NCBI GenBank assembly: GCA_943789485.1
Contig: CALSUH010000007.1
Span: forward strand, 248,001-312,000
Source: an uncultured Pseudomonadales bacterium
GTDB lineage: Bacteria; Pseudomonadota; Gammaproteobacteria; Pseudomonadales; Pseudohongiellaceae
Direction of reading: 5' to 3'
DNA: 64,000 bases
The notes under the pieces are model-generated. The model was given only the letters and a program-made list of their open reading frames with translations. It did not search any database and had not been told where the DNA came from. The position numbers were made by a program, and so were the translations under genes. Below are positions 1 to 9,604 of the stretch, piece by piece. Position 1 is the stretch's first letter. Each line of letters opens with the position of its first letter.

Positions 1-208
1 GCACCTTGGCTATAAATGTAAATATGTCATCGAGTGCAATTACCTGCACTTTATCATTGAAATTATCTAGTCCTACAGGGTCATGGGATACAAAACTGGG
101 CGCGCCAACTCCTACAAGAAACAGCAGGGAAAAAAAAGTCAGACAAACTACGCCTCGTTGCTGATTATCAAGCACGGTGCTAGTCCTTAATCTAAAAAGA
201 GAATTCAT
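1..208 (-). CDS. Exported protein of the MSHA-like locus, truncated by the window edge
   Basis: An open frame starts at the ATG at 206-208 and runs off the left edge without a stop. The 69 visible residues have a basic start, a hydrophobic stretch (LTFFSLLFLVGVGAPSF) like a signal peptide or membrane anchor, then a polar region. The start codon overlaps the TGA of the upstream gene (ATGA), which suggests translational coupling and membership of the same pilus operon. Too little is present to assign a function. Confidence 0.6.
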   Translation of the reverse strand, partial: MNSLFRLRTSTVLDNQQRGVVCLTFFSLLFLVGVGAPSFVSHDPVGLDNFNDKVQVIALDDIFTFIAKV

Positions 209-720
209 AGATCTTGCGCTGCCGCGTCCAACACAGCTTGATATTGATAAGATTCATAGAGCTGGCCCGTAGTCAGATTCAACACCTGACCCGGCTTAAC
301 ATCGTAATTGGCACCGGATCCAGAATCGCGGATACGCAATTGCCCCTGACTGAAGGGAGACAATAATTCCATGTTTTCCGGCAGGTTACCCTGATCGTAA
401 GCGATATCGTTGACCCATACGGTATAACTGCCATCTGCCTTACGCATGCTGCCACCTAGCACATAGATAAGCTCTTTTTCTTCATTAATCATTACTATAG
501 GAATAGCAATGAGGGGCTCCTCAACCGGCTCTTCAATCACCACACCAGAGGCTTCCTGAAAGCGCAACCGGTCCAGTTCCGCACGCATTTCTGGCGTGGA
601 AAAAATTCGTTGCAGCGATTGGGCTGAGAGTTGTACCGGCGTACTAATCCAAGCGACAAGCACAAGACATAGTGGAAATAAAAAAACTCTGTGGACGCTG
701 TTTTTCACTTTAGGGTTCAT
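205..720 (-). CDS. MshK/PilP-like periplasmic protein of the MSHA-type pilus operon
   Basis: A 171-residue protein with a signal-peptide-like N-terminus (hydrophobic residues about 12-33, ending SAQS). The mature part has a beta-rich segment around residues 75-150 (ELIYVLGGSMRKADGSYTVWVND). It sits directly after a PilO-like gene and before another exported protein, the place held by mshK in MSHA operons. MshK proteins are small periplasmic parts that help couple the inner-membrane assembly platform to the secretin. The assignment rests mainly on position and size, since no diagnostic motif is visible. It overlaps the next gene by 4 bp. Confidence 0.55.
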   Translation of the reverse strand: MNPKVKNSVHRVFLFPLCLVLVAWISTPVQLSAQSLQRIFSTPEMRAELDRLRFQEASGVVIEEPVEEPLIAIPIVMINEEKELIYVLGGSMRKADGSYTVWVNDIAYDQGNLPENMELLSPFSQGQLRIRDSGSGANYDVKPGQVLNLTTGQLYESYQYQAVLDAAAQDL

Positions 721-782
721 AAACTCTGTAGTAATGCTCTAGGTATAAATCATCAAAAAGACTGCCCTGCAAATTCATCCCG

Positions 783-1424
783 CTAGATGTTACCTGACTG
801 TGGCTCGCGTGCGAAGGTGTACCAAATAAAACCACAGCGCGCCATTTGATGCGGGACAAGCTCTAGCGCCATCACAGGGTCAAGCGAAGTTACGGTAATC
901 GTGCACGACGTCGTGACCATTAGCCTTTCAGCATTGAGGAACGCATCGAGGAAGCGAGAAAGATCTTCCTCGTGCAGCAACGGCAAGCCCACCGTTACTA
1001 AACTGCTCCGAATAGATATGAATTCTTCGGGAAACTCTACACCGCCTTCATAGTCTAGCATATGACTAGTCTGCTCTCTGATTCCCACATCGATGGGAAA
1101 CAAGCCAAAGTTTTCCCTTATTCTTCGGATATCCTCGAGTAAAGATATTCTATCTTCTGCATCTAGCAAATGCTTTTCGACCAGCGAATTGAAGCGGTCG
1201 ATATTATCGACGATAATTTGTTCCGATTCTTCGATCTGCGCCACTTCTTGTAAAATCGCATCAAAATTAGATCGCGAATTGATTTCGAGCCGACTCATTT
1301 CGCCGCGAAAATACAGCCCCCCCCTATATCCACCTATAGCAATAACTAAACTAACAGGCAGGGCCACTAGCCACCATTTTAACCAGGCTAAGTCTTCTCT
1401 AAGATTTCGCCTTCTTACTGCCAT
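783..1424 (-). CDS. MshJ/PilO-like inner-membrane pilus assembly protein
   Basis: This 213-residue protein has one transmembrane helix (about residues 17-35) after a basic cytoplasmic start (MAVRRRNLRED), then a long alpha-helical, acidic, probably coiled-coil stretch (residues about 45-110) and a mixed alpha/beta C-terminus. This is the layout of PilO/GspM/MshJ platform proteins. Its start overlaps the frame of the upstream PilM/PilN-like gene by 26 bp once that gene's frameshifts are corrected, as expected for adjacent operon partners. Family membership is inferred from architecture and position. Confidence 0.6.
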   Translation of the reverse strand: MAVRRRNLREDLAWLKWWLVALPVSLVIAIGGYRGGLYFRGEMSRLEINSRSNFDAILQEVAQIEESEQIIVDNIDRFNSLVEKHLLDAEDRISLLEDIRRIRENFGLFPIDVGIREQTSHMLDYEGGVEFPEEFISIRSSLVTVGLPLLHEEDLSRFLDAFLNAERLMVTTSCTITVTSLDPVMALELVPHQMARCGFIWYTFAREPQSGNI

Positions 1425-2962
1425 CTAAGTCTCTATCCTCAAACTCAAGGAAAATTTCAGAATCAAACTCGCCACCGCCTACTACTGCAGTCACCGAAGC
1501 ATTGGGGCCGGTTTTCTACAGGCAGACGAATTGCTGTTACGGTAGCTCCTTCGATAGTAGATAGGGAGTCCATAAACGCGCGCAGGCGTGAATCTGAATT
1601 CTCATAACCGTTGCTACCCAACTGAGCACCGTATAATTCCAACTCTATGGTCGCATTGTTCGCCAGAATCGCAGTGTTAATATCTGAAAACTGTTCATCA
1701 GCAATTAGTTTCCCAAACTATAGAGGATAGGTTGATCGTAGGATGTTGCGCCACTACCTGAGAGATTTCGCTGAGCAGCTCCATAGGGTAATGATTCTGA
1801 TCGCCTATCAAATCGTAATTATTAACTACCAGCGCCATTGCCTCAGAAGGAATCGGAGTGGCTGGAAACTGCGCTGTCAACTCATCGTATTGCTGCTGAA
1901 CAGGCTGCATGTCCGCTGTTATGGCTCTATAGTTAGATTGGCTTTGAAGTGTATCGGTGAGCACGGGAGCACTGACCATTCCCCCTATGAAGAGAACTAG
2001 TAGGCAGCCTAGGGCAATTAAATTTCGCTGCATCCTTAGCTTTGTATAGCGCATCGCGCCCGGCGATGCATAGACATTCTCGAAACCCCCAGAACGCATA
2101 CTCCAATCGAGACATAACAAGATTGCAGTTATTTCGTTCTGCGGCCCGTCATATTTTTCAATCGGCATCAGGTCGGTAGAATTATGATGAATGACAGCAC
2201 TAAAATTCTCACTGGCCGGCTGATCCAAAAAGGCATCTTCTTCGAGGACAGGCGAAACAACACGCAACTCTGGCGCATTTGTATTTTGTAACAGTCCGAT
2301 TCGCTCCAAATATCCTACAGACTGGAGGCGTCGCATCCAGAATAGCCTTTGCTAGGTCAGCCTCGGGGTCGATAGGTAACGGAGTTAATCGGCTAAACAT
2401 TAATTGGTTGCCTGAAATCAGCGACTGGCGGATACCGTTTCGCTGCCAGTTTACTAAGAAAAATTCTTCACTTTTCCCGAAACCGAATTTCTTAGAAAAC
2501 TTGCATATAGCGAAAGCGGGGGACGTTATACCCTTAATAGACACTTGCGAATCCAGCAGAACTCGAAGCCAGGTGTCAATATTTTTGGTTTGGGTTATCG
2601 CACTGAACAGAACCCTATCGTCGCGGCGTCCGACTTTTTCTCTACCAAGAACCTTGGCGGAACGAAACTCCATATTACGAAAATTCTGCTCAAGCTTCCT
2701 ATTCAAGAATGACTTTCTGTCGTAGGCGCTTACATGGACAACCTTCTCTACAACAAAGTCTTCGGCAGGAGAATCTATAACTAAGGATATATTCTTAAGC
2801 GACTCATCGGCCAATATAAGTTCTAAATTTCTGATAACCAGCATCATCGTCGATAAATACGGCCAGCTTCATCAGGCGGTCATTATCTAGGCCATACACT
2901 GTTAAGCCCTCAAAATTTATGAGAACTATACGCTTCCCTGATGATGAGCCGAAACCTAACAT
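1399..2962 (-). CDS. MshI-like (PilM/PilN-type) pilus assembly protein, broken by four apparent one-base insertions
   Basis: No single frame spans this gene, but a continuous product of about 519 residues is obtained by removing one base in each of four short homopolymers: CC at 2811-2812, CC at 2336-2337, CCC at 1712-1714 and GGGG at 1504-1507 (plus-strand reading). The corrected length is divisible by three. The product starts with ATG at 2962, just after the mshG stop, with a GGGAAAG ribosome binding site. The N-terminal half is cytoplasmic and PilM/MshI-like. A transmembrane helix follows (about LIALGCLLVLFIGGMVSAPV) and then a periplasmic PilN-like part. Uncorrected fragments are 2209-2847 and 1698-2336. 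Because every break is in a homopolymer, sequencing error is likelier than a pseudogene. Confidence 0.55.
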
Positions 2963-2970
2963 TACTTTCC

Positions 2971-4177
2971 CTAAATCGCCATATTGCTAATGGAGCTGTA
3001 AACTGGACCCATGACTGACAGTATCACCCAGCCTAGAATGGCACCTAAAAAAATTGTCATTACTGGCTGAATCATGGCCTGTACTTTTTCAATTGAATTC
3101 TTTAATATCACGCTCGTAAAAATAACTTACGTTCAGTAACGCCGTGTCCAAATGAGCGGTAGACTCACCAACTTTTATCATTCGTATAACTAAGGGCGGA
3201 AATAGTCCTGTGTTACGAAAGCTTATGGACACTCCCTTACCTTCCTGTATCTCATCGCGCGCCTTACTCAAGGCATAGCGAATAGCTGCATTGCCCGTCG
3301 CAGCCTCGGTAACCTCTATACACTTTAGAACTGGGATGCCCGACTTGTACAACATCGCAAATAAATTGGCGAATCGCGATAATAAGATTTTCTGTAATAC
3401 CGGTCCAATCTGCCATACTCGCAGCTTGAACGCATCGACTTGATATCGAGCCTCATCGTTCACGCTGACTAGTAATTTAATAGTCGCCGCTACGGCCAAT
3501 GGCACGAATAAAAATAGATACCAGAACTTAACGAAGAAATTCGAGGTAGTTATCAGAAGTTTCGTATGCACTGGCAATTCCTGGCCTATTCCCTCGATAA
3601 AACTTACCAGTTGGGGAACCAGATAGATCATGAGGAAAGCCACTACTCCCATCACAACTGCTGTTACGAATGCTGGAAATATGAGCAATTTCTTAGTCGT
3701 GTTGATCAATTCATCGTGCCATTTTATCATCTCGTTCAGCGAAAGAAATACATCGGGCAGTTGCCCGCTCTCTTCGCCAGCGGCAATCAAGTTAACAAAC
3801 ATATCATCGAAAACTTTGGAGTGCTCCGCCAGAGCCTGTGATAGCTTCATACCCCCTTCGATGTCATCAATTACCTGCCCGATGATACGCCGAAAACTTG
3901 CCTGATCAACGCTATCACGCAAGTCCACCAACCCATCGATTATCGATACGCCAGAACGGGTCAATTGCTCCATGTGAAAGCAAAAATTGATTAGATCAAT
4001 TCGTCGAATCACCCCTTCACCGAATAGGCCTCTCTTTTCTTCGACAAATTTACACTTGATCAGATCCAGCCCCATTCGACTGAGTTGATTTTCGAGATCA
4101 TTCTCGTTCGCGGCATCTAATGAGCCAAACTGATTGCGACCCTTGCTATCGATCGCTTTGTAACTAAAGAGTGACAT
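2971..4177 (-). CDS. mshG: MshG, GspF/PilC-family inner-membrane platform protein (one frameshift near the C-terminus)
   Basis: A type II secretion F-family protein with two repeated cytoplasmic helical domains, each followed by hydrophobic segments. The first domain is seen in FCFHMEQLTRSGVSIIDGL and the second in RFANLFAMLYKSGIPVLKCIE, both typical GspF signatures. It forms the inner-membrane platform on which MshE drives pilus assembly. The plain frame stops at 3089. Removing one base from TTT at 3101-3103 restores about 40 more residues with the usual last helix (VMTIFLGAILGWVILSVMGPV), giving 401 residues, the normal family length. It starts 7 bp after mshE. Confidence 0.85.
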
Positions 4178-4184
4178 AGGGCCA

Positions 4185-5906
4185 TTAATCTCCTAGTCTA
4201 TCGCTGAGATCTACAATTCGAGTAATTTCATCCAGGCTAGTAGTGCCATCGATAACGCGTCGACAGGCATCGTCAGCAAGTGTCTTGAAGCCTTCCTCTG
4301 CCGCTGCATGTTTGAGAGTATGAGCGGACGCATTCTCCGAGATAAGCTTTCGGAGAATATTACTGGTCTGCAAAATTTCAAGTATCGACGTACGTCCTTT
4401 GTATCCAAACCCATTACACTTACTACATCCAGCGGCCTGATATATCTGCACTTGGGTATCATTTGCATCGAGATTGAGCAGAGTACGCTCCAAATCACCA
4501 ATTTTTTGCAGCTTCTTACATTCAGAGCATAACCTGCGCACTAGCCGCTGACCGATAATACCGATCAGATTCGCTGAGAGAAGGTCCGGCAGCACGTCGA
4601 GGTCAGTCAGTCGCGGTATTGAGCCGACCGCGGAATTAGTATGCAACGTTGAAAATACTTGGTGGCCTGTCATTGCCGCACGAAATGCCATTTCTGCTGT
4701 TACATCGTCGCGAATCTCGCCCACGAGAATTATGTCTGGGTCCTGCCGCATCATCGAGCGAATGCCTTCCGCGAAATCCATCTTGGCCGCTGCATTGATC
4801 GAGGATTGACGAATCATGGGCATCGGATATTCAACTGGGTCCTCTATTGTCATTATGTTGATGGATTCTGTGTTGATGTGATTCAACACAGAATAGAGCG
4901 TGGTGGTTTTACCGCTACCCGTAGGGCCCGTCACGAGAATCACGCCCTCCGGCTTGGCCAGCATCATCTTGATTGCATCTATATTTTCTTCGCTCAAGCC
5001 CAGCGATTCCAGAGGGACGATGCCCTTGAGCCTGTCGAGGATTCTCAGCACTATGTTTTCACCGTGTATAGTGGGCTGCGCGGCAACTCGAAAGTCGATC
5101 TGTCTACCGATTAAAGTAAGAGAAATTCGCCCATCTTGTGGCGCTCTCGACTCGGCTATATTCATGCCACTGATTACCTTTAACCGCACGACCATCGCCG
5201 CCCAATAGCTCTTATGCAGACTTCTAATCTGACGCAGCACACCGTCGACACGGTAACGAATTCTTATGAAGGCTTCTTCTGGCTCGAAGTGAATATCCGA
5301 GGCACCCTGTTGTACTGCATCTGACAGCAATGCGTTGATAAGGCGCACCATGGGATGTCGGTATTGGTCACCTTCAGTCTGCTGATTTTCTAGATCTTCC
5401 TCTCCAGTTTCTATTTCTTCCAAAATCCCGTCGATGGACAGGTTGAAACCATAGATTTCTTCGATGGTGCCGGCTATGTCGGCCTCGTTACCCAGCGAAG
5501 GTTGAATCTGCAGTGCGCCATCATGCAGGGCGCGAATTTGATCGAGCGCAACAATATTGTAGGTGTCCGGCATAGCTACCCTGAGCTCATGCAAAGCCGA
5601 ATTATAGGAAAGTGGCAGTACCTTATAGCGACGCGCGAGTTCTTGCGGAACCATTTTTATCGCTTCGGCATCGATTACCGAACCGGTAACATCGACAGTA
5701 GGGTAGCCGGTGTTCTCACTCAAGGCATCTCGAATAATAGAATCTGTTACGAAGCCTAGCTGGCTGAGCACGGCGCCTAAGCGCTTACCAAGATTCTCTT
5801 GCTCTAAGAGGGCAATCGTCAACTGATCCCGGGTAATAATGCCCTTATCGACCAAGGCATCACCGAGTTGCTTCTTAGCAGCAGGTTTAGGTTTCTCACT
5901 CATCAT
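4185..5906 (-). CDS. mshE: MshE, MSHA pilus extension ATPase (GspE/PilB family) with MshEN c-di-GMP-binding domain
   Basis: This 573-residue ATPase powers pilus polymerisation. Residues about 13-64 hold two tandem MshEN-type motifs (LGDALVDKGIITRDQL and LGAVLSQLGFVTDSII), which in known MshE proteins bind cyclic di-GMP. A GspE N-domain and the ATPase core follow: Walker A GPTGSGKT at 327-334, an Asp box (TIEDPVEY), a Walker B-like DPDIILVGEIRD and a His box (STLHTNSA). A four-cysteine zinc site (CSEC and CSKC) lies near the C-terminus. The start overlaps the end of the upstream TPR gene by 11 bp, with an AGGA ribosome binding site inside that gene. c-di-GMP control is inferred from the family. 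Confidence 0.93.
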   Translation of the reverse strand: MMSEKPKPAAKKQLGDALVDKGIITRDQLTIALLEQENLGKRLGAVLSQLGFVTDSIIRDALSENTGYPTVDVTGSVIDAEAIKMVPQELARRYKVLPLSYNSALHELRVAMPDTYNIVALDQIRALHDGALQIQPSLGNEADIAGTIEEIYGFNLSIDGILEEIETGEEDLENQQTEGDQYRHPMVRLINALLSDAVQQGASDIHFEPEEAFIRIRYRVDGVLRQIRSLHKSYWAAMVVRLKVISGMNIAESRAPQDGRISLTLIGRQIDFRVAAQPTIHGENIVLRILDRLKGIVPLESLGLSEENIDAIKMMLAKPEGVILVTGPTGSGKTTTLYSVLNHINTESINIMTIEDPVEYPMPMIRQSSINAAAKMDFAEGIRSMMRQDPDIILVGEIRDDVTAEMAFRAAMTGHQVFSTLHTNSAVGSIPRLTDLDVLPDLLSANLIGIIGQRLVRRLCSECKKLQKIGDLERTLLNLDANDTQVQIYQAAGCSKCNGFGYKGRTSILEILQTSNILRKLISENASAHTLKHAAAEEGFKTLADDACRRVIDGTTSLDEITRIVDLSDRLGD

Positions 5907-7482
5907 TGCTAGTTCCTGCCATGTTTGTGAGGCGGCTTCTAAGCGCAGTTAGATTGAATCCCGCTGGATGATTCGCTGAATAATCTAATGCTTCTCGATA
6001 ATAGTTCTGTGCCGGCTTAGTTTGATTCAGATGCTCTAGGCTCACTGCCAGATTAAACGCGTAATCAGGATTGACCAAGCCATTTAGAATCGCGTCGGAC
6101 TTAGCCAGCTGCAATGCTCTGAAATAGGCTTGCTGAGCTTCGGACCAGCGTTGGTTCGATGCTAAAAAATTTCCATAAGCATAGGAAAGTGCGGCAACAT
6201 CTGGATGATCATTGAGCAGACGCTTAAGTTCAGCCTCTTGTACGGAGGGGCTGCCCGCCGGTAATAGCTCCATTAATCCTGCACGCGCAATTGGGTCGCT
6301 AGGATTGCGCGCTAATAATCTAGAATAGAGATCCAGAGCTTCTGTTGTGTTTCCATTTCGCGCCGTAATAGTAGCCAGACCTAACAAGGCGTCGTGCTGC
6401 CTAGGTTCGGCAGCTAGTGTCTGACGATACAAGGCTTCCGCCTGATCGACAGAGCCTTGCTGATAGGCGACATAGGCTCTAGCCACGTTCGGATCGACTA
6501 TTACAACAGACTCCTGCTTGGTGAAGCTTATTAAACTTGTAGGCTCCACCAATGCCGTCGATTGAACTGCTATGCCTGCAGCAGGCTGAACTGTAACCTC
6601 AGATTCAATGGTAACTGCTGAAGCATCAGCTACTGTTGTCACGACTGTTTCAGGCTGAGGCGTCTCTTCTGCTATTGTATCGGGTTGTAAGCTTTCCACA
6701 CTTCGGCTCGTCTCAGGCACAGCTACGATTTCAAGCACTGGGGGTGAGATGAGAGTATCTACTAGGGACGGTGCCGCAGCAACATTGCTAGTATCCGCAA
6801 CTGCTGGGATAAATAATTGCCCTAGCGTACTATCTCCAACATTACTCGCTGCCGTCTCTTCAGCTTGAGCTACAGTAACAATGTTAATGGACATTTGATC
6901 CCCCTGCGTTTCTGAGGAGACTCCACTACCCACAAAGTCTGTCGTCGCGTAGCTTTCGACAGGGATATTGAACGTTGACTCACTATTTATAGACATATAA
7001 AAATAGGCGCCAAACGCTACAAGGAAGAGGGCCAATGCACCGCCCGCTACGGCTTTACTATTGAGATTTTTTAGTAGCGGAGACTTTTTTGCTGCGAAAA
7101 CACCGCGTGCTGCTTTTCGCACTGGCTCGTCTGTATCTCTGGCTTTCCCCGCTACCTTGCTGATCTCGCGAGAGCCCTGCTTCGTCCCAGAATTTTTTGT
7201 ATCCGATGCTACCGCTATTGCTGTATCTGGCGCAGCCTCATCGTCTTCAAATGCAATTACAGTCTCAAGATTGGGTGCAGAATGCTTAGAAGGTTCTTCC
7301 ATAGCTTCCAAGCTGAGCCCTATTTCAGAGGCGGGAAATTCTTCCGAGGGTTTTTCGACCACTATACTCCCCTGCTGTTTTTCAGCAGCGGCAGCAGGAA
7401 CTATCACTTCAAATTTATTCTCTTGCGCTGCCGTCTTCTTCGCTTCCTCGGCTTTGCGCAGCGCGTCCATCAATAAACTCAT
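5896..7482 (-). CDS. mshN: MshN-like membrane-anchored tetratricopeptide protein
   Basis: A 528-residue protein with a conserved cytoplasmic start (MSLLMDALRKAEEAKK), a low-complexity acidic region, one transmembrane helix at about 148-167 (VAGGALALFLVAFGAYFYM), a Thr/Ala/Val-rich periplasmic linker and TPR repeats from about residue 335 to 510 (for example YQQGSVDQAEALYRQTLAAEP). It lies between the secretin and the extension ATPase, as mshN does in MSHA loci. It probably links platform and secretin or stabilises the secretin complex. The exact role is inferred. Confidence 0.75.
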   Translation of the reverse strand: MSLLMDALRKAEEAKKTAAQENKFEVIVPAAAAEKQQGSIVVEKPSEEFPASEIGLSLEAMEEPSKHSAPNLETVIAFEDDEAAPDTAIAVASDTKNSGTKQGSREISKVAGKARDTDEPVRKAARGVFAAKKSPLLKNLNSKAVAGGALALFLVAFGAYFYMSINSESTFNIPVESYATTDFVGSGVSSETQGDQMSINIVTVAQAEETAASNVGDSTLGQLFIPAVADTSNVAAAPSLVDTLISPPVLEIVAVPETSRSVESLQPDTIAEETPQPETVVTTVADASAVTIESEVTVQPAAGIAVQSTALVEPTSLISFTKQESVVIVDPNVARAYVAYQQGSVDQAEALYRQTLAAEPRQHDALLGLATITARNGNTTEALDLYSRLLARNPSDPIARAGLMELLPAGSPSVQEAELKRLLNDHPDVAALSYAYGNFLASNQRWSEAQQAYFRALQLAKSDAILNGLVNPDYAFNLAVSLEHLNQTKPAQNYYREALDYSANHPAGFNLTALRSRLTNMAGTSNDE

Positions 7483-7526
7483 GGGGTGGTCTCAGTCTTC
7501 GTAGTTAATTCGTGGTGACGTCGTCT

Positions 7527-9135
7527 TTAGAATGTTAGCTGAGCATTCCGGCCGGTATTAGAATTTGAATCCGTTGGTAAATAGCCTCTAAAATCCTCAA
7601 AATCACCGTCTATACTAGGCTGCTTAATAACAACCGGGCGAATGAAAATAATTAGCTCAGTCTTCATCAAATTCTCATCTTTCTGGCTAAAGATATTGCC
7701 TATTATTGGAAGACGGTTCAGCCTGGGCAAACCTGAATTGCTATTCTCGACCGTGTCTTGCATCAAACCGCCTAGAATTGCTATCTGCCCGCTTTCAACT
7801 TTGAGAATGGATTCAATCTCACGTATTTGAATCTCCGGTATCTGGTTAATGACGTTCTCCTGAGCCAAGGCTGGGTTCGGGTCATTAACGTAACGAATTA
7901 TGCGGGATATAGTCGGTCGTACGTTCAACGTGACTTGATCGTTCTCACTTATCTGCGGAGTCACCGCCATCGTAAGGCCGATGGGAACACTATGGACTTC
8001 ACTAGTGAAGACGGCAGGAGTTCCAGGACCGGCCGCACTCGACGCTATGCCAGGCTCGACCGAGATCGTAAAATAAATTTTGCTATCAACAACTCTGAGC
8101 ATTGCCGTTTGATTATTCAGAGCCATAATCTTCGGGCTAGACAATACTTGCGTGTCACCGAATTGAGATAACAGTTTAACCGTTGACGTGATCGCATCAG
8201 GCCCTGCCGACTTGTCTATGGTTAAGACATTTGTTGGCTCAGAAACCAAGTTTAAACCCAGCAAATCTTGGGTAAAGCTTACCTGCCCGTTATCTCTCGC
8301 GAGTAAGGACCAATCAACTCCAGACTGGAATCGATCATTCAGATTCACTTCAACGACGGTCGCCTCAATCAGGACCTGATAAAGAGCTCGAGTGCGAACC
8401 GCCTCAATAAAAGCAAAGACGTCTTCGTGCTGGCGGCTCGTTGCACGAACAGTGACCAGCCCGCTCTCTGGACTCATTATAATAGAGCCGAGACCATCAC
8501 CTTCCTCACTATCGCTGAGTATGGTCAATAAATTAGATTCCAGCATCTGCCAAAAGTCATTATTCGAAACCTGACTTAGCGACGAAGTGGAAGTATTGGT
8601 AGCATCGCCTCCTACACCGGAGGCTACCAAAACCGCAGACTCCGCATTCCTAGCAACGTTGACATAATCGATGCGGTAGTTACGCAACTCTGGCAAGTCA
8701 ACTTTTACCGTCAGATAGTCTTCACGCTCGAAATCCCAAACTATTGATACCTGCCTAGAGAGCCGATCAAGAATTTGTGGCAAAGTCTGGTCGATCGCGT
8801 TCAGGCTAACAGAGCCAGTTACTGAGGAGTGCACATCGATATTGATGTCGCGCGTCTCTAGCCATGGCGAATAAAAGTTGCTTAACCTCGACATCTTGCA
8901 CAACCACCGAATAGAGCTCCAAAGGAACTTCCAATTGCGGGGCAGTTACTGCGGGCAATGGCCTGACGATATCTGGAATATCCGATTCAGGGGTCACTTC
9001 AGGCGCGACGAGGTGCCTGCCATCAGCGGGTCGATCCACAATGGAGTCCACGAGGTCAACTTGCATTGAGCCACAGGCCGGAAGCAACACTAAAACAAAG
9101 GCTATGCTCAAAAATTTTCGATCAGGGCTCAACAT
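7527..9135 (-). CDS. mshL: MshL, outer-membrane secretin (lipoprotein), one frameshift near the N-terminus
   Basis: Secretin of the MSHA pilus, forming the outer-membrane pore. The start at 9135 has GGAG eight bases upstream and a lipoprotein signal ending LLPAC (Cys about residue 21). An STN/N0-like region (SVTGSVSLNAIDQTLPQIL) is followed by the secretin domain: PKIMALNNQTAMLRV, the VPIGLTMAVTPQIS strand and the terminal ILGGLMQDTVENSNSGLPRLNRLPIIGNIF signature region. The frame breaks at the alternating GC run 8849-8854. Removing one base joins the N-terminal part (to 9135) to 7527-8903 and gives 535 residues, normal for MshL. A sequencing indel is likely. Confidence 0.85.
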
Positions 9136-9140
9136 ACAGA

Positions 9141-9560
9141 TCACTCCAGGATCAGGGCAGCAAGGCTATTGATTGTGTCTGTGTTGCACTCAACACGGCT
9201 CATATTCTGCACAAAAGGTTTGTATTCATAGATCGTAGAGGGGAGCCCCTCGATAAAATTTTGGGCAAGGCTTAGACCGTCGAAATGCCCATACTTGATA
9301 GACCAATAACTGCGCTTGCTGGACATACAGACATAACTATCAGACATCAAATCATGCTCATCGAGCACTTCTAGGAATGATTCTGCAAATTCTAGGTCTC
9401 TAGCTCCCCCAGAAAGGAACTGCACGGTATACCCGCTACCTTCTGAATTCCTCAGCCAGCCACTAGAAGCAAGTACGCGATTCTGCAAATTGCCTCTTGT
9501 TGCCGATCTACCGAAGCTCATTTCTGCGGAAGTAAGTTGCTGCGCTGCTGGCCTGGCCAC
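9141..9560 (-). CDS. SPOR-like domain protein, possibly the C-terminal part of MshM
   Basis: A 139-residue frame with a GTG start at 9558-9560 and no convincing ribosome binding site. It contains a SPOR-like sequence (YTVQFLSGGARDLEFAESFLEVL, then YWSIKYGHFDGLSLAQNFIEGLP). It lies between mshM and mshL. Open coding potential continues upstream of the GTG (FVQPSWVNNIVARPA), and one-base corrections in the CCC and GGGG runs near 9580-9603 would join it to the mshM frame as a single AAA-TM-SPOR protein of about 548 residues. Whether it is a separate gene or an artificially split C-terminus cannot be settled here. Confidence 0.55.
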   Translation of the reverse strand: MARPAAQQLTSAEMSFGRSATRGNLQNRVLASSGWLRNSEGSGYTVQFLSGGARDLEFAESFLEVLDEHDLMSDSYVCMSSKRSYWSIKYGHFDGLSLAQNFIEGLPSTIYEYKPFVQNMSRVECNTDTINSLAALILE

Positions 9561-9604
9561 TATGTTATTAACCCAACTAGGCTGAACAAACCCCTTCTAA
9601 CAGG

